Shown here piece by piece: positions 40,846-52,825 of a stretch of DNA of 62,000 nucleotides. This stretch comes from Diphasiastrum complanatum. Taxonomy: Eukaryota; Streptophyta; Lycopodiopsida; Lycopodiales; Lycopodiaceae. Position numbers and translations under genes: made by a program. Positions within the stretch are counted from its first letter, which is position 1; every line of letters starts with the position of its first letter. Under the pieces are notes generated by a model. The model saw only the letters and a program-made list of their open reading frames with translations, made no database searches and was not told the DNA's origin. The stretch is from positions 46,434,933-46,496,932 of the forward strand of contig CM055104.1 of assembly GCA_029204225.1 (NCBI GenBank), written 5' to 3'.

Positions 40846-41640
40846 CTTTTTGTCACAGAAGAAGCACTTCACTTTCTTCTTCTTGGTTTTTGAGTTAGAG
40901 AGATGAGATGTTTCATCCTCTTCACCATCTTGATCTCGATCTTTGGCTTTGTCTTTGTTGTATGCTTGAGAGAATTGGTTCTTACTCCTTCCTTTCTGCT
41001 TGCCTTTGACAAAGAGGGCTTTGTCACTTCCACCATGTTCAAGTTTGTTCATCCTGGAGAGTTTATAGCTTTGTCTAGATTCTTCAGAAATAAAAATTCA
41101 TTGGAGAGTTTCTAGATTAGGTAACTCCTCCTTAATAGCAAAAGACTGAACAAGATTATCATAGTCATCTCTTAAGCCATTCAGTATGATTTGAACTAGC
41201 TCAACTTGGTTAATGGTAACACCAACACAGGAAAGCTCTCTATGTAAATCTTTAACTCTCAGAACATAGTTAGATGTACTCTCTTCACTTCTTTGGAAAC
41301 TTTGGAAAATCTGATTTTTAAGAGTGAGTATTCTAGAAGTATTCTTTGCTTCATAGATGGTCTTTAGTGCATCCCAAGCTTCTCTGGCTGTAGTGCAAGA
41401 TCCTATCTCTTTCAAAATTTCATTAGATACATTCATCTTAATGAAATGTAGAGCCATTCTAGCTCTCTTCTTATATTTAGGAATTTCAACCTGTGCTTGA
41501 GGCTCCTCCTCAACACCAAGCACAATATCCATAACATCCTGGAGAATCAAAACAGACTCCATTCTTAACTTCCAAATTGAGTAATTAGAAGTGTTTAGTC
41601 TTTCACTGGCTTCTAGAAGATATCCTCCCTGAGATGCCAT
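40846..41640 (-). pseudogene. Copia gag (element C), broken at the zinc knuckle
   Basis: The ATG at 41638-41640 opens MASQGGYLLEASERLNTSNY, then SIWKLRMESVLILQDVMDIV, a UBN2-type Gag close to that of element A. The frame is open to a single in-frame stop at 41098-41100. It continues in the same frame with LSRMNKLEHGGSDKALF and a lysine-rich tract to CFFCDKKGHYA. There it meets antisense PPR sequence, so the fourth knuckle ligand is lost. Confidence 0.9.
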
Positions 41641-42395
41641 TATAATGAAGACTTCTTAGTTATTGGATTGAGATATGTTTGAGCTTGTTCCTATCAGACT
41701 TAGAGTTGCTGCTCTCTTTCACTATAGGTATTTTCAAGGTTGAACTACCTTTCTATGTGAAACACTTGCAATTATATATGAGATGAATCTGAAATATCCA
41801 ACAAGACAAGTTATCTAGATCAGACACAAAAAGTGGTTTGAGACACTTTGGCTGGTTTGAATCCTACTTTGGCACGTGTGAAATGCTTCAAAAGAAAACA
41901 CTATTGACACTCAGAAGGCTCAAAGGGTGTTCAAATACTTCAAACTCAGTCTTGATCTACAGTTTCTTGTGTTGGATGCTCAAAACAATGGATTCAGAAC
42001 AAAGTATAATTAAATCAAATCAAAATGCTGTCACTTAGATTTTGGACCTATCCCTATCCTCTTTAAGAGCTTATAACTCTTGCTAGACACATCAGATTGA
42101 TTTGGTTTCAATTTCTATGGAAAGTACAGATCAAATGCTTTCCATCCAGCTATAACACTGCTATCTTTGGATCTATAAGTAAGGAGAACAAAGGGATTGA
42201 AAAACTCTGATTTTCACACGTGCAGAATTCTAGAATTCCGTACTTCCTCAATTCAGGTCTAAAAATTCAGTTCAAGTCCGATTTGATCCAAATACACTTC
42301 AGAGAAGAGTTAGAAAAGTGCAAAACTGCTTTTTTGTTCGATTTAGCTCTCAGTTTCTTGTACAATCAGAGTTGTTAGCATGCAAAGCTTAATGT
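41641..42395 (-). other. Leader of element C
   Basis: About 755 bp between the primer site and gag. It is non-coding, with CACGTGTGAAATGC at 41874 and TTTTCACACGTGCAG near 42212, related to the LTR palindromes. Confidence 0.6.
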
Positions 42396-42408
42396 GGCTC
42401 TGATACCA
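42396..42408 (-). promoter_or_regulatory. Primer binding site of element C
   Basis: Minus-strand TGGTATCAGAGCC, an exact tRNA-Met complement, abutting the LTR at 42409. Confidence 0.92.
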
Positions 42409-43202
42409 TGTTGAAAATTTCAAAATTCACATGTGTGGGGAATGTCCACAAGAGTGACTGATCTTAGTTAAGCTTTGTGATTGGCACAGTACCTTGATTC
42501 TAGATTGTTTAACAAGATCTAGTTCAGAAGATATGGCTAATTCACAATCTAGCATGCTATCAATAGACTATGATAGCAATGAATCAAAGAATGATTAAAA
42601 GTACAAGATTACAATGCATAAGCATTAGTCTCAACACGAGTTAGAGAGAGAGAGAGAGAGAGAGAGCTAGAGAGATAACAAGAAAAAATAGTTTAGATCC
42701 AACCAAGCATGAGATAGCTACAAAACTTTGGTTCTTCATTATTGATTGTGTGGAGAGCTACACATATTTATGGAGATTGAGGTAGCTCGAGGTAGAACCA
42801 TATCTATCCATTCCAAAATGACATCTAGAGTCTATGTGACATTTGTCACTTGTCATGCATTAAATTCTACCAACTTTTTACAAGTGTACTAGTTCTAACT
42901 AGAAATGTCCAAATCATCATGCATGTGTCCATTAAACTTTGTGCATGCCTTGCATGTCACTATGGATCACTTACAATTAATGCATGTGAGTTGCCACGAG
43001 TTTCTACAAGCATAATCATGCTAATTCTATGTCTACAAACTATATGCAAGTTGCATTTATCAAACTAGATAATACATAACCATGTAGCTCGAGTTCTATG
43101 TAGGCCAAACTTGGCATTTTGCATTGATGAGCTACATACTTGCATGGTACAACATTTGTAACAAGCCAAGAAATCAATATGGATTGTTTTTCAATTTTAA
43201 CA
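42409..43202 (-). repeat. 5' LTR of element C (about 794 bp)
   Basis: It extends from the primer site to TTTTAACA, giving minus termini TGTTAAAA and TTTCAACA. It contains TTCACATGTGTGG at 42427 and a GA microsatellite at about 42643-42666. The outer edge coincides with the start of Gypsy sequence. Confidence 0.7.
42643..42666. repeat. (GA)n microsatellite in the LTR of element C
   Basis: About 12 GA/AG dinucleotides. Confidence 0.95.
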
Positions 43203-44514
43203 GGATGAACATGTACTCCTATATCTAGATGCACAACCTTATCCGCCAAAATCAATTCCTAAGGAGATAACGACACCAGGACCGTTGGCTCACGTCCAAC
43301 TGACATCCAAGGTACCCAACACACAAACATACAAGCCCAAATCCAAAGTATATACATGGGATGTGTATCCCGACGAAGTCTGGGATACAATCGACGACGA
43401 TATGATAAGTGAGGCACCAACACTGCCCACTCAAAAACCACAAAAACTCCGATTACAAAAATCTAAAGTTATTGATACAAAATTAACCGAGGGTCAAAAA
43501 CAGATGCGTGAGAAGCATAAACAGCCGATCAAGCCCTTGTCAAAAGGGACAGAAACCAAACAATCCGACCAAGCTTCCACATCCAGTAGTGAATCACCTC
43601 AGATGATTTCCAAAGTTTCCGAACCTTTTGTCGACCCACCTTTTGATCTTCCACAGAAGTTCAAAGACTTTACACTGGATATTGTTGCTATCCAGTTACC
43701 ACAGCCGCATCGGGAACCTACACCAAGTTCCAATTCCTTTGAAGGACTCGCTAAGACAATTCCACTAAACCTTAAAGATCCTGACGAGGAGATAGATCGA
43801 ATAGTTCATGTTGGTGCACATTTGTCATCAACCCAACTTTCTGATCTGGAAAATCTACTTCGCAAATATAGGGATGTATTTGCATGGAATTATACAGAAA
43901 TGAAAGGAATCCCACCCGAAATAGTCGTCCATAGGATTCCTTTAGAAGACAATGCTAAGCCAATTAGGGCTAAACCCTATCGATCTAACCATGTCTATCG
44001 TAAGAGGATCGACAAAGATATTAAGAAATTGTTGGATGTTGGTTTCATTTATGAAGTTCAACATACTGATTGGGTATCACGCATTGTGGTTGTATCTAAG
44101 AAAAACGACAAGCTTCATATCTGTATCGATCTCAAAATCCTTAATGCGGTTACAAAGAAAGACCATTTTCCCTTGCCTTTAATGACCCAAATCCTAGAGG
44201 AAATGGTAGGAGCTGAAGCTTTCAGCTTCTTGGATGGATTCAGCGAGTATTTCCTTGTTCAAATAGCCCCTGAAGATAAATATAAAATGGCCTTTGCAAT
44301 AGAGAATGAGGTTTATGCTTATAACGTTATGCCTTTTGGCTTATGCAACGCCCCTTCAACGTTCCAAAGGGTCATGCAACTGGCCTTTCAAGATCTGTTA
44401 CATCGGATCGTGGAGATTTATCTCGACGATCTAGGTGTACATTCCTCAACAAGTACACACATTTTGCCCTGGAGAAAATCTTCATTCGCTGTCGTAGATT
44501 TGGAATCTCAATAA
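43203..44514 (+). pseudogene. Ty3/Gypsy reverse transcriptase and preceding linker
   Basis: Open from the edge of the element C LTR. A proline-rich linker is followed by LLRKYRDVFAWNYTEMKGI and the RT core: CIDLKILNAVTKKDHFPLPL, FLDGFSEYFLVQIAPEDKY, MPFGLCNAPSTFQRVM and EIYLDDLGVHS (YLDD at the active site). The frame is lost near 44470, where the next RT residues continue in another frame. The 5' part with gag and protease is absent; element C lies at that edge. Confidence 0.9.
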
Positions 44515-44519
44515 ACCCT

Positions 44520-45770
44520 GATAAATGCCAAATATGAGTCACCCATGGGGTCGTACTCGGGCATATAATTTCAAAGGACGGTATTTCTATCGACCCGTCA
44601 AAAATCAAGGTTATAGTGGAAATGCCCTTACCTGCAACAGTGAAGGAAGTATATGTCTTCCTCGGTCATAGAAATTATTATCGCATCTTTATAATCGACT
44701 ATGCCGGCAAGGCACGCCTCGTTTGTTTAGTTGTGGTAGATCCTCGCTGGACCGAAGAACGAATTAAGGCCTTTGAGGAGTTGAAAACAGCCCTCACCAC
44801 GACTCCCATACTCCGCTCGCCAGATTACACAAAAGAGTTCCATGTGCATACTAACGCAAGTAAGTATGCCATTGGAGGTCGTCTTGCGCAACCGGACGAG
44901 TATGACAAAGACTTCCCAATACGTTTCTTGAGCAAACAATTGGTGCCTGCTGAAGTAAACTATACAACCACCGAGAGAGAAGCATTGGTGATGATCTTTG
45001 CTGTGCAACAACTAAGACATTATTTATTAGGACAGACCTTTGCGTTCTACACAGACTATCAAGCCCTTCTATACATCGTTAATAAATCCTGTAAAAAGGG
45101 ACGTATAGCTCGATGGCTGTTGATTTTAGAGGAATTTGATTTCTGTGTAATCGTTCGGAAAGGGACCCAACATTTCATGGCGGACCACCTTTCCAGACTA
45201 CCAAGTGCTGAAAAAGCAACTACACCAGTCAACGATGATCTCCTTGATGCATGCCTTTTTCAGATCGATGCTACACTCTTATGGGCTGAGGAGATCACTC
45301 AGTTCCTCACAACAGGCAGACTCAAAGAAAGCCTGAGTACGGCGACAAAAAGAAAATTTTTGCTAAAAGCAGTGCCCTTTCAGTTAATTGTGGGACAATT
45401 TTACAAAAGGGGCGTTGACGATATCATTCGCCGATGTGCTTATGAATCTAAGATACGACCTATCATATCTCAGGCTCATGAGGGCATTGGGGGTGGCCAC
45501 TTTTCTGCTGAAGCCACAACGAAGATTATCCTTCGAGCAGGAATGTGGTGGCCATCTTTGTTTAAGGACACGTTTGCTATCACTAAAGCGTGTGATGTCT
45601 GTCAACGAGCCAAGACAGAAAAACATACCCAAGCTCGTTACATCCTCATAGCCACAGATTATGCCACTAAGTGGGTGGAGGCTCGAGCAACGAAAGATGC
45701 CAACGCAAAAACAGTCACGCATTTTCTTTACAAAACATCATTACATGTTTTGGCTGTCCCATTGAACTAG
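44520..45770 (+). pseudogene. Ty3/Gypsy RNase H and integrase N-terminal part
   Basis: RNase H follows RT: DPRWTEERIKAFEELK, then EFHVHTNASKYAIGG, where the family has TDAS, so the first catalytic Asp is Asn. YTTTEREALVMIFA and ADHLSRLPS follow. The integrase has the zinc region HEGIGGGHFSAEAT...CDVCQRAK and the first core aspartate in LIATDYATKWVEA. Order RT-RNaseH-IN confirms Gypsy. The frame shifts near 45740. Confidence 0.9.
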
Positions 45771-46473
45771 TTAGTGATCGCGGCACACCTTTTTCAAATG
45801 CTGTCATTGATAACCTCCTACGCCATTACCTTGTTGTTCACAGAAAAAGTACACCGTACTACCTAGATGTAATGGCCAGGCTTAATCAACTAACAAGACG
45901 ATATGTAAAATTTTGACCAAGATAGTTGAAACCAGTCATTCTGATTGGGAAACAAAATTTTTCTCAGCTTTTTGGGCTTACCGCACCACCCCGAAGAAAG
46001 CCACTGGGTGGGTTACCCCTTTCCACTTAGTATATGGTCAAGAGGCGGTAATGCCAGTAGAATTCTTAGTCCGATCATTACGAGTCATGAAAGCTTTTTC
46101 AACAGATCTCTATGAAAAAGTTGCAATCGAACAACAACTCAAAACCAGGCTGTTTACGTTAACCCAGTTATGCGAGACAAGACATATATCTTACCACACA
46201 CAACTGGTTAACAAATGACGCCAAAAGGCCTAGCATGACTGTCACCTACGCAATAAAGATCTACATTTAGGTGACCAGGTGCTTCTTTGTACATCTAAGA
46301 AGCACCTCGACAAATTGAAATTCAGAAGTGAGGGGCCGTATGTTATTAATAAAATCTTTTCTAATGGTGCAGTCCAGTTGCAAACACTTGACGAAATCCT
46401 CCTAGATACTATGGTAAACGGTGGTCGTCTAAGGCGGTATTACGAAGAGTTGTTTTTTGTTGACCCAATTTAA
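45735..46473 (+). pseudogene. Ty3/Gypsy integrase C-terminal part
   Basis: The continuation is spread over three frames: FGCPIELVSDRGTPFSNAVI (second core Asp kept), then WAYRTTPKKATGWVTPFHLV and VYGQEAVMPVEF, and finally SEGPYVINKIFSNGAVQL with RLRRYYEEL. At the third catalytic position, in the GQA-E-STNK segment near 45883, the Glu codon reads TAA in the continuing frame. It is inactive. Confidence 0.88.
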
Positions 46474-46866
46474 CATATTTTCCCTAGTATATATTTTACA
46501 TTTTTTATTCTTTCTTTCTATTTTTCTTATGTTCTTGCTTGTAGTTCTAGTTTTGCATGCCTATTTTTCACCTCGTTCCGTGTTTATACTTCATACCATT
46601 ACTTATGTACTTTCTATGCATTCTCTTCTTCCTGTACATACTCATGGGTCATGGATGTTCTAGATCAACAAATGATAGGCTACACCATCAAAAATGATTC
46701 TCACACTGTAGCCACCTCATCTCTGTCTAACTGGTATCTCAGGCATACTAGCATTCCTGGGGATACGCTCTTTTCATAAGAACTTCTACTCTAGGCCACA
46801 GTCATGTTTCAACTTGAAGTTCTTCACTTGCATCACACAGATCCATTCCTTCATATTGGGAGTTTG
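46474..46866. other. Non-coding stretch after the Gypsy pol
   Basis: T-rich sequence without domains, probably 3' untranslated Gypsy sequence or the beginning of its LTR. No LTR edge could be fixed. Confidence 0.4.
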
Positions 46867-47098
46867 TCAAATCTCAACCGACGGGATCCGTTCAAATCTC
46901 AATCGACGGATTCGCTCAAATCTCAACCGACGGGATCCGTTCAAATCTCAACCGACGGGATCCGCTCAAATCTCAACCGACGGGATCCGCTCAAATCTCA
47001 ACCAATGGATTTTTATCAGATATCGATCGACGCGACTCCATCAAATCTTGACTGACGCGACTCCATCAAATCTCGACCGACGCTTCTCATTCAAAATC
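46867..47098. repeat. 25 bp tandem array 1, TCAAATCTCAACCGACGGGA type
   Basis: About eight or nine copies of a 25 bp unit beginning TCAAATCTCAACCGACGG, each ending GATCCGY or GACTCCA. Five copies keep ACCGAC. It is not coding: the unit is not a multiple of three and all frames repeat. Confidence 0.92.
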
Positions 47099-47696
47099 CA
47101 ACGAACAGACATGTCCCATCGCGCCCGAACCCAGTCGACGACGTCCATAAATGCCATCACCTCGACGTCATTCACACCTCAGCGAAGTGCGAACTCTGGA
47201 GCTCTCTGGCAACAATCTACTGGCAATTTTTTGGCTCTCCTACATGATCCTGGCGCTCTCTTGTTATGTGCATTAGTGGTTGCTTCCACACCATCTCCAC
47301 CTAGTATCAACCATCCTAGTGTGTTTCCCATTGAGAGCACCATCACAAACAGTCTCTAAACCTAATATCAACAGTGGAGAACAAAGCATTTGAAATATTG
47401 CGCAAGCATTCCACATGCTTCTGTTACACTATTGAGTATCACCTTTTAATCATACACACTTTTCTTTCATCATCTCCAAACACCCATTTTTACCGAAAGC
47501 TACTTTCCTTACATCTCCCAATATCTTCATCCATTCTGCTTAGTCACAAACATATACTGACATCTTCTTTTTAGAAACTTCTATTGTTCACACCATACTT
47601 TGTTTGCCACACATCCTCCATACTCTTCTATCCACAACACCTCCACTTTCACACACCTTCCTTCCCAACCTCAGTTCCTCACAAACCATTCATTTC
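47099..47696. other. Spacer between the two 25 bp arrays
   Basis: About 600 bp rich in short C/T words. No gene recognised. Confidence 0.5.
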
Positions 47697-47970
47697 CATT
47701 ACATCTCAGCCGACGCCTTTCCATCACATCTCAGCCGACGCCTTTGCATCACATCTCAGCCAATGCCTTTCCATCACATCTCAGTCGACGCCTTTCCATC
47801 ACATCTCAGCCGACGCCATCCATCACATCTCAGTCGACGCCATCCATCACATCTCAGCCGACGCCCTCCACTCACATCTCAGCCAATACCCTCCGCTCAC
47901 ATCTCAGCCGATACCCTTCGCTCACATCTCAGTCGACGCCCTCCGCTCACATCTCAACCGACGTTTGTTA
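47697..47970. repeat. 25 bp tandem array 2, CATCACATCTCAGCCGACGC type
   Basis: About eleven copies of a 24-27 bp unit (CATCACATCTCAGCCGACGC plus CTTTC, CATC or CTCCGC). Five keep RCCGAC and others read GTCGAC or GCCAAT. It shares the TCTCARCCGACG core with array 1. Confidence 0.92.
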
Positions 47971-49020
47971 ACCCTGTCTGAAATCTCAACTGACACCCTT
48001 TTTTCAAATTCTTATTTTCCAATTTTTTCATCATGTCTACCAACCCTGCCTCCAGTTCTGATGACCCTGATGCCAATAAGCTTGACATCCAATTGTCCAA
48101 ATTGGATATTACTGAAATGCAACATTGGTACCAACAGGCAGCATCCTTCTTTCAAGCCATTGAGTTCTAGATGCCAGTCCTGACGGGCTAGAGAAGTCGA
48201 GCACCCGACAACACCTGTCACCGCACCAGACCAAGCTAGTTCTGTCACAAAACGGTTTTCGTTTCGTTGTCGCGAACGATTTTGTTTCTTTTAAGTTTTT
48301 CTTTTGCGCAAAAGCTTCACAGGAACCTAGACACGCGACTACACATCACAAAACAGATTCTAGTCTAACAACAGAACAGATTTCATTCTAGCAATCAAGA
48401 GAGTGTAAGACAAAAGATGCACAAAAATAGAGCAATCAATTATGAGTTTGATTTTTAGAGTGAGGTCGTCAGTGTCTCGCTTGTTGGCGGCCTGACGCTC
48501 TGCTCTTTCGTTGTGTTCTGCTTGGCAGACTTTCATGCACATCTGTGTCGTTTCTGTTCTTTTTTGTTTTCTAGTATTTTTCTTTTCTGCTCTACTCATT
48601 ATGTCTCTCTATACCTTACAGTATTACAGTTTTCTAATCTACGTTATTATCTAGGAGAATAGTTTATATATCTCCACTGCGTGGAGTTTACAAGACAGCT
48701 AAACCGAGAATTACAAGATTAGTTAATGCTAATCAACTATCCAGTTACTCTCCATCGTTGCTACTCGTTTCAGCTGGGCGTGAAGTCTAGGACTCTCTAG
48801 CCCGTTGAGCTACCAGCTGGCAGCGTGAAAGATCCCCTTTCGTTTGCTTTGTTTCTTTTTGTTTCTTTTGCTTCTTTTGTGTCTTTCTGTTTTGCGTCGC
48901 TTTGCAGTTGTTGTGGTCCTAGAGGTATGTTTACGATTCACGAATGATTCGCGAATCGTTCATCCTTCATTTGTCTTGGAAGCTCGTTGACTTTTGTGAA
49001 TTGTTTCGCAAATCGTTCGT
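47971..49020. other. Non-coding stretch with a small gag-like frame
   Basis: A 45-codon frame (48033-48170) starts MSTNPASSSDDPDANKLDIQ just after array 2. Its position suggests a remnant Gag N-terminus, but I do not recognise the family. 48250-49020 has no gene. GATTCGCGAATC (48946-48957) is a perfect palindrome within several related CGAATCGTT words. Confidence 0.35.
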
Positions 49021-49023
49021 CCT

Positions 49024-50110
49024 TTGAGTCAAGGCACGTTGCGGCAAAGTGGCAGGAGTTCACCATTTCTGACAACCTTGAGCAGATCTGGACAAATTAA
49101 AAAAGAAACACCATCACAATATTTTCAAAAAATTTCAAGAATTCAAACAGTTCCTATGAGGTATACACCCCAATCTTTATGGACCTCATCAGGAGATCTG
49201 GAGATTGTAGCTGAAGCTATTAACTCTAAGGATGTTGTGAAGTGGCAAGAAGATATGGAAAACAAGTACAACTTACTTTTGACTAACCGGACTTGGAACC
49301 TGGCCTACTTCCCCACTCACAAGAGAGTTATCGATAACAAGTGGATCTTCAAGAAGAAGATCAACTTTGATGGTTCCATTGCAAAATGGAAAGCACGATT
49401 GGTGGCTAAAGGTTTCTCTCAAATCCAGGGAGTGGACTTTCAAGAAATATTTAGTCTTGTTGTCAAAATGCAGTCAATCAGGACTTTGATTGCATTGGCA
49501 GCCGTGGAAGACCTCGAAATGCATCAAATGGATCTCAAGATAGTGTTTCTCAATGGCTACATCAAAGAAGAGTTGTACACCTTCTAACCAGAAGGATTCA
49601 AAGTCAAAGGCCAAGAGCACAAAGCGTGCAAGCTACACAAGGCAATCTATGGCTTGAAACGTGCCGCAAGGGCTTGGTTCGAAAGAATCAATGCTTATCT
49701 TATTCAATTGGGTTTTTCAAACAATTCAGCTGATTGTAATGCTTATTCCAAGCATATAGGTGTCAATTCAGCTCATATAGCTCTATACTTATATGATACA
49801 TTTATTTTGTCTAACGACACAGTCTTACTGCACACTACTAAGAGTGATCTGTCAAAGGAATCTGACATGACTGATCTAGGCACTTTTCATTCTTTATTAA
49901 GAATTCACAATACTAGAAATAGATTACAAAAGAAAATCTATCTTAGCCAGCAAAAATATCTAGAGAACGTTCTAGAAATATTTTATATGTCTAATTGCAA
50001 ACTGATTGATACACGAATGGTTTCAAGTAGCATACATTGTTAGCACATTAAGTCAATACATGTATAATCCTAGAAGCTTGGATTGGAAAGCATTAAATTA
50101 TTTTCTTCTT
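49024..50110 (+). pseudogene. Copia reverse transcriptase fragment
   Basis: The plus frame has WKQDMENKYNLL-like and NKWIFKKKINFDGSIAKWKA text, then LVAKGFSQIQGVDF and HQMDLKIVFLNGYIKEELY. An in-frame TAA follows at 49585-49587, before PEGFKVKGQEH and LHKAIYGLKRAARAWFERI. The YVDD box reads YLYD, losing the first catalytic Asp. The fragment runs to LGTFHSLLRI and stops after a scrap of the RNase H connection (VSTLSQYMYNP near 50060). Gag, integrase and LTRs are absent. Confidence 0.85.
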
Positions 50111-50970
50111 CAATTCAATAATGCACCTCAACTCAATCGATGGCAAATAGCTATATGAGCTCCTCTCGACCCATCCCACATCAGTGGTACCAAAAAAAAT
50201 GTCGACCATCGAAATTGACGGCTAAAAGGTTCGGACTTTTGTTAGCGACATATATCGATTCCCACGTAATACTTTACTTAATATTCTTGAATTGGGGAAT
50301 ATAACGATCAACCTGTAACTTCTCTAGTCAATCATCCCAACTAGACAATTGCAAATCACTCAAATGTGTAGGTCGCATTTCATCTTCCAAAGCAAGCTAC
50401 AAATCCAAGTCTGCTTCTCATTACACCTCTATCCATGTCATCTGGCTTACGGATGAAATACAAATTGTGCTCTTCTTTTTTTTGTCTTCAAGGAGGAAAG
50501 CTCTCATCTAATCAATAATTTTAGATTGAGCTTTTGTAAGACCATAATGTTGCCCTAAATTCAAAAGAAACATTCCATACATCAGATGAATGCTAAAAAA
50601 AAATTCATTAAACTTAGCATTTTATCTCTTTACTTCAAATTTTTGAAATTTTAATATGGCTATAAGATGTAAGAAAAAAGTTTGATTGCTATCAAAATGC
50701 TTTTCCTGGCAATGAAGCAACATCTGCTTGGCTCAAGGTGAACATTTTTGTAGACAATCTCTTGACACTTGGTTTTTAGCAAATGTCAAAAGAAATTTCT
50801 CTTTGAACAAGTGTGCAAATGTTGGACAAATTTCAAAAACTAGTCATCAGAAAACAAGATCTAGTTTAGCAGCTTGATAGAAAACAAGTAGAGACAATCA
50901 AAGCATTGATCAATAAGTGTAATCCAACTCCACATTTGTGGAAATAAGGCTGTAGTACGGCCTGTAGACA
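50111..50970. other. Spacer, no gene recognised
   Basis: About 860 bp without domains between two Copia fragments. Several pieces are simple A/T-rich. Confidence 0.5.
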
Positions 50971-51620
50971 GTGTTTACAAAGTGCCAAAGTTGGGTTTCA
51001 TTGGAAATCAAGAGTACTCACCATACAATGAGAGGAAACACGAGTTTCTCCTTGAGGCTCCTTACCTATGAAGATAGAGAAAAGCAAGTGGAAATCAACT
51101 CCACTAATTGTGCCTATTTTATTTCTCATGAGGAGCCAAAGGATGTATATGATGCTATCAACTCAAAAGAATGGTACCTTGCCATGAAGGAAGAATATGA
51201 TGCTTTGATGGCCAATAATACATGGGAGCTTGTGGATCTTCCATCCAACAAGCATACCATTGGTTGCAAATGGATTTTTCGAGTCAAGTATAATCAAGAT
51301 GGCACAATCAACAAGTACAAGGCTAGGCTTTGTGCTAAAGGCTTTGCTCAAGTATATGGACTTGATTATGAGGAGACCTTTGCCCCAGTTGCAAAGATGG
51401 TGTCAATTAGAATCATAATTTCTCTTGCTTGCTTTTTCAATTGGCAAATTCTTCAACTAGATGTTTCTAATGCATTTCTAAATGGCTATCTAGAAGAAGA
51501 GATCTATATGGATCAACCTATTGGGTTCATCCATGATGAGGGAAAAGTTTGCTTGCTCTTCAAAAGTTTATATGGATTAAAGCAAGCCCCAAGGTCATGG
51601 TATTCTCGACTTAAGAGAAG
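50971..51620 (+). pseudogene. Copia reverse transcriptase fragment, unbroken but truncated
   Basis: The open plus frame contains EEPKDVYDAINSKEWYLAMK, CKWIFRVKYNQDGTINKYKA, GLDYEETFAPVAKMVSIR, LDVSNAFLNGYLEEEIYM and SLYGLKQAPRSWYSRL. It is the N-terminal half of RT, close to that of element E. Homology stops at WYSRL near 51615, before the YVDD box, where different sequence begins. The absence of stops suggests recent truncation. Confidence 0.88.
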
Positions 51621-52825
51621 CACTGGTGCACGGTTTCTAGTTTATAGAGGCTTGCTAAGCTCAGCAGAGGGATTATTACCTATGCATAGCATCAGACAGG
51701 GAAAAATTTGGTGAAAAATTGACAATTTTGAAGCCAGCTGAAAATTGAAACCGGGTTTTGGGTTACGGTTTTTTATACATAACTGGTGATTTCTTCGCTG
51801 TTTGTGCACCGTTTTGGATGACGTAAGGACAGAAAGGAAGCTAATCACATTGTCAACCAGCCATGGAGAGATTCTAAGGTTTATGTCAGAGATTTGTCTC
51901 CAGACAGTTAACCTAGTAGATTTGCAGTAAAAGGTGAAAAAAGCCACTTTGTCAAGTTGAGCTAAAATCACCGTTTCTCCACGGAATTTCATAATTGAAC
52001 ACTCTACAGACTTGGTATCAGTAGGGCGACCTTGCTCCAGGCCTCAAATTGTGCTCAAATCGATCCATAGGCGAGTTAGATCAAGAAAAAATGAGCTTGG
52101 GGAGGTGCGGCCGTAGACAGGGAGGTCGCGAACTGTTCGCGCGTGGAACCAAAGTGAAACCATAGTGTTTCGAAGTGGACAACATCTACAAGACTCTCCA
52201 TTGGTGCACAAAAGTGCTCAGATCCGTTGGATAGAGAAGTTACAAGATCGACGGCTCAGATTGTGCTACCCAGAAGGGATATCCACATTTGGATCAGATT
52301 CAACCATTGGATGGAGTCTGAAGGGTTGTTGAAGAGGGCCCTGAAGAAGTGAAGTGCATTTTGGCCTTCAACTTCATTAAAAATTTTCATACTGAAATTG
52401 GAGCTGGGTCCCTTCACAAGTGAAGAGTGAAGTTTCTTCAAGGTGAAGAAACAGTTCAAAAACTAGAAAAGTCCCTATTTTTGGGTCCTTTGTCCGTTTT
52501 GACCCAAACGAAAGGCTATAACCTCCAAACGAAGGGCACCCGGACTGTACCTGCAAGTACGGTACAACAAAACAGAGTGATTGCAGCAGAGAAAGTGTTC
52601 GGAGTATGCCAGAAGTGATTTCACCATTCCACTGGGCACGTTGTTGGGAGTTGACGACTGAGTGCATTTCGGAAGGCGACGCCGATTTGGCTTTCTAATT
52701 GGTGGAAAAGCGGCGAGTGGCCTGGTAAGGGAAAAAGTGCAGGTCATTATTTTCAACTTCTGACATCACCGTTGGCCTCGACATACTGTTTTTAGCCTAC
52801 AGCAGAAGTTTCAAGCAGTTTTGCG
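51621..52825 (+). other. Probable LTR end, primer site and leader of the next Copia
   Basis: No gene. TTGGTATCAGTAGGGC near 52015-52030 resembles a tRNA-Met primer site preceded by CTCTACA, so 51621-52006 may be LTR and 52030-52825 leader to the gag at 52826. GCGAACTGTTCGC (52128-52140) is a short inverted repeat. Confidence 0.45.

Larger units (their letters stand above)
36757..43202 (-). mobile_element. Copia element C (minus), gag disrupted by a PPR-bearing insert
   Basis: Minus order: LTR (42409-43202), primer site, leader, gag (41640 down to 40846), foreign insert (40845-38171), then protease and integrase (38170-36757). Sequence on the two sides of the insert belongs together: the gag side stops inside the zinc knuckle at GHYA and the pol side resumes at KKKNQLKQANLS. 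Reverse transcriptase, RNase H and the left LTR are absent, so the left end is truncated. Confidence 0.8.

Noticed and set aside
46867-47970. CRISPR-like appearance of the 25 bp arrays
   Set aside because: Units are directly adjacent with no unique spacers, and the DNA is plant nuclear. They are ordinary minisatellites.
47584-48183. 199-codon frame across array 2
   Set aside because: All three frames are open because the 25 bp repeat cycles through frames; the HISADAF-type peptide is a repeat artefact.
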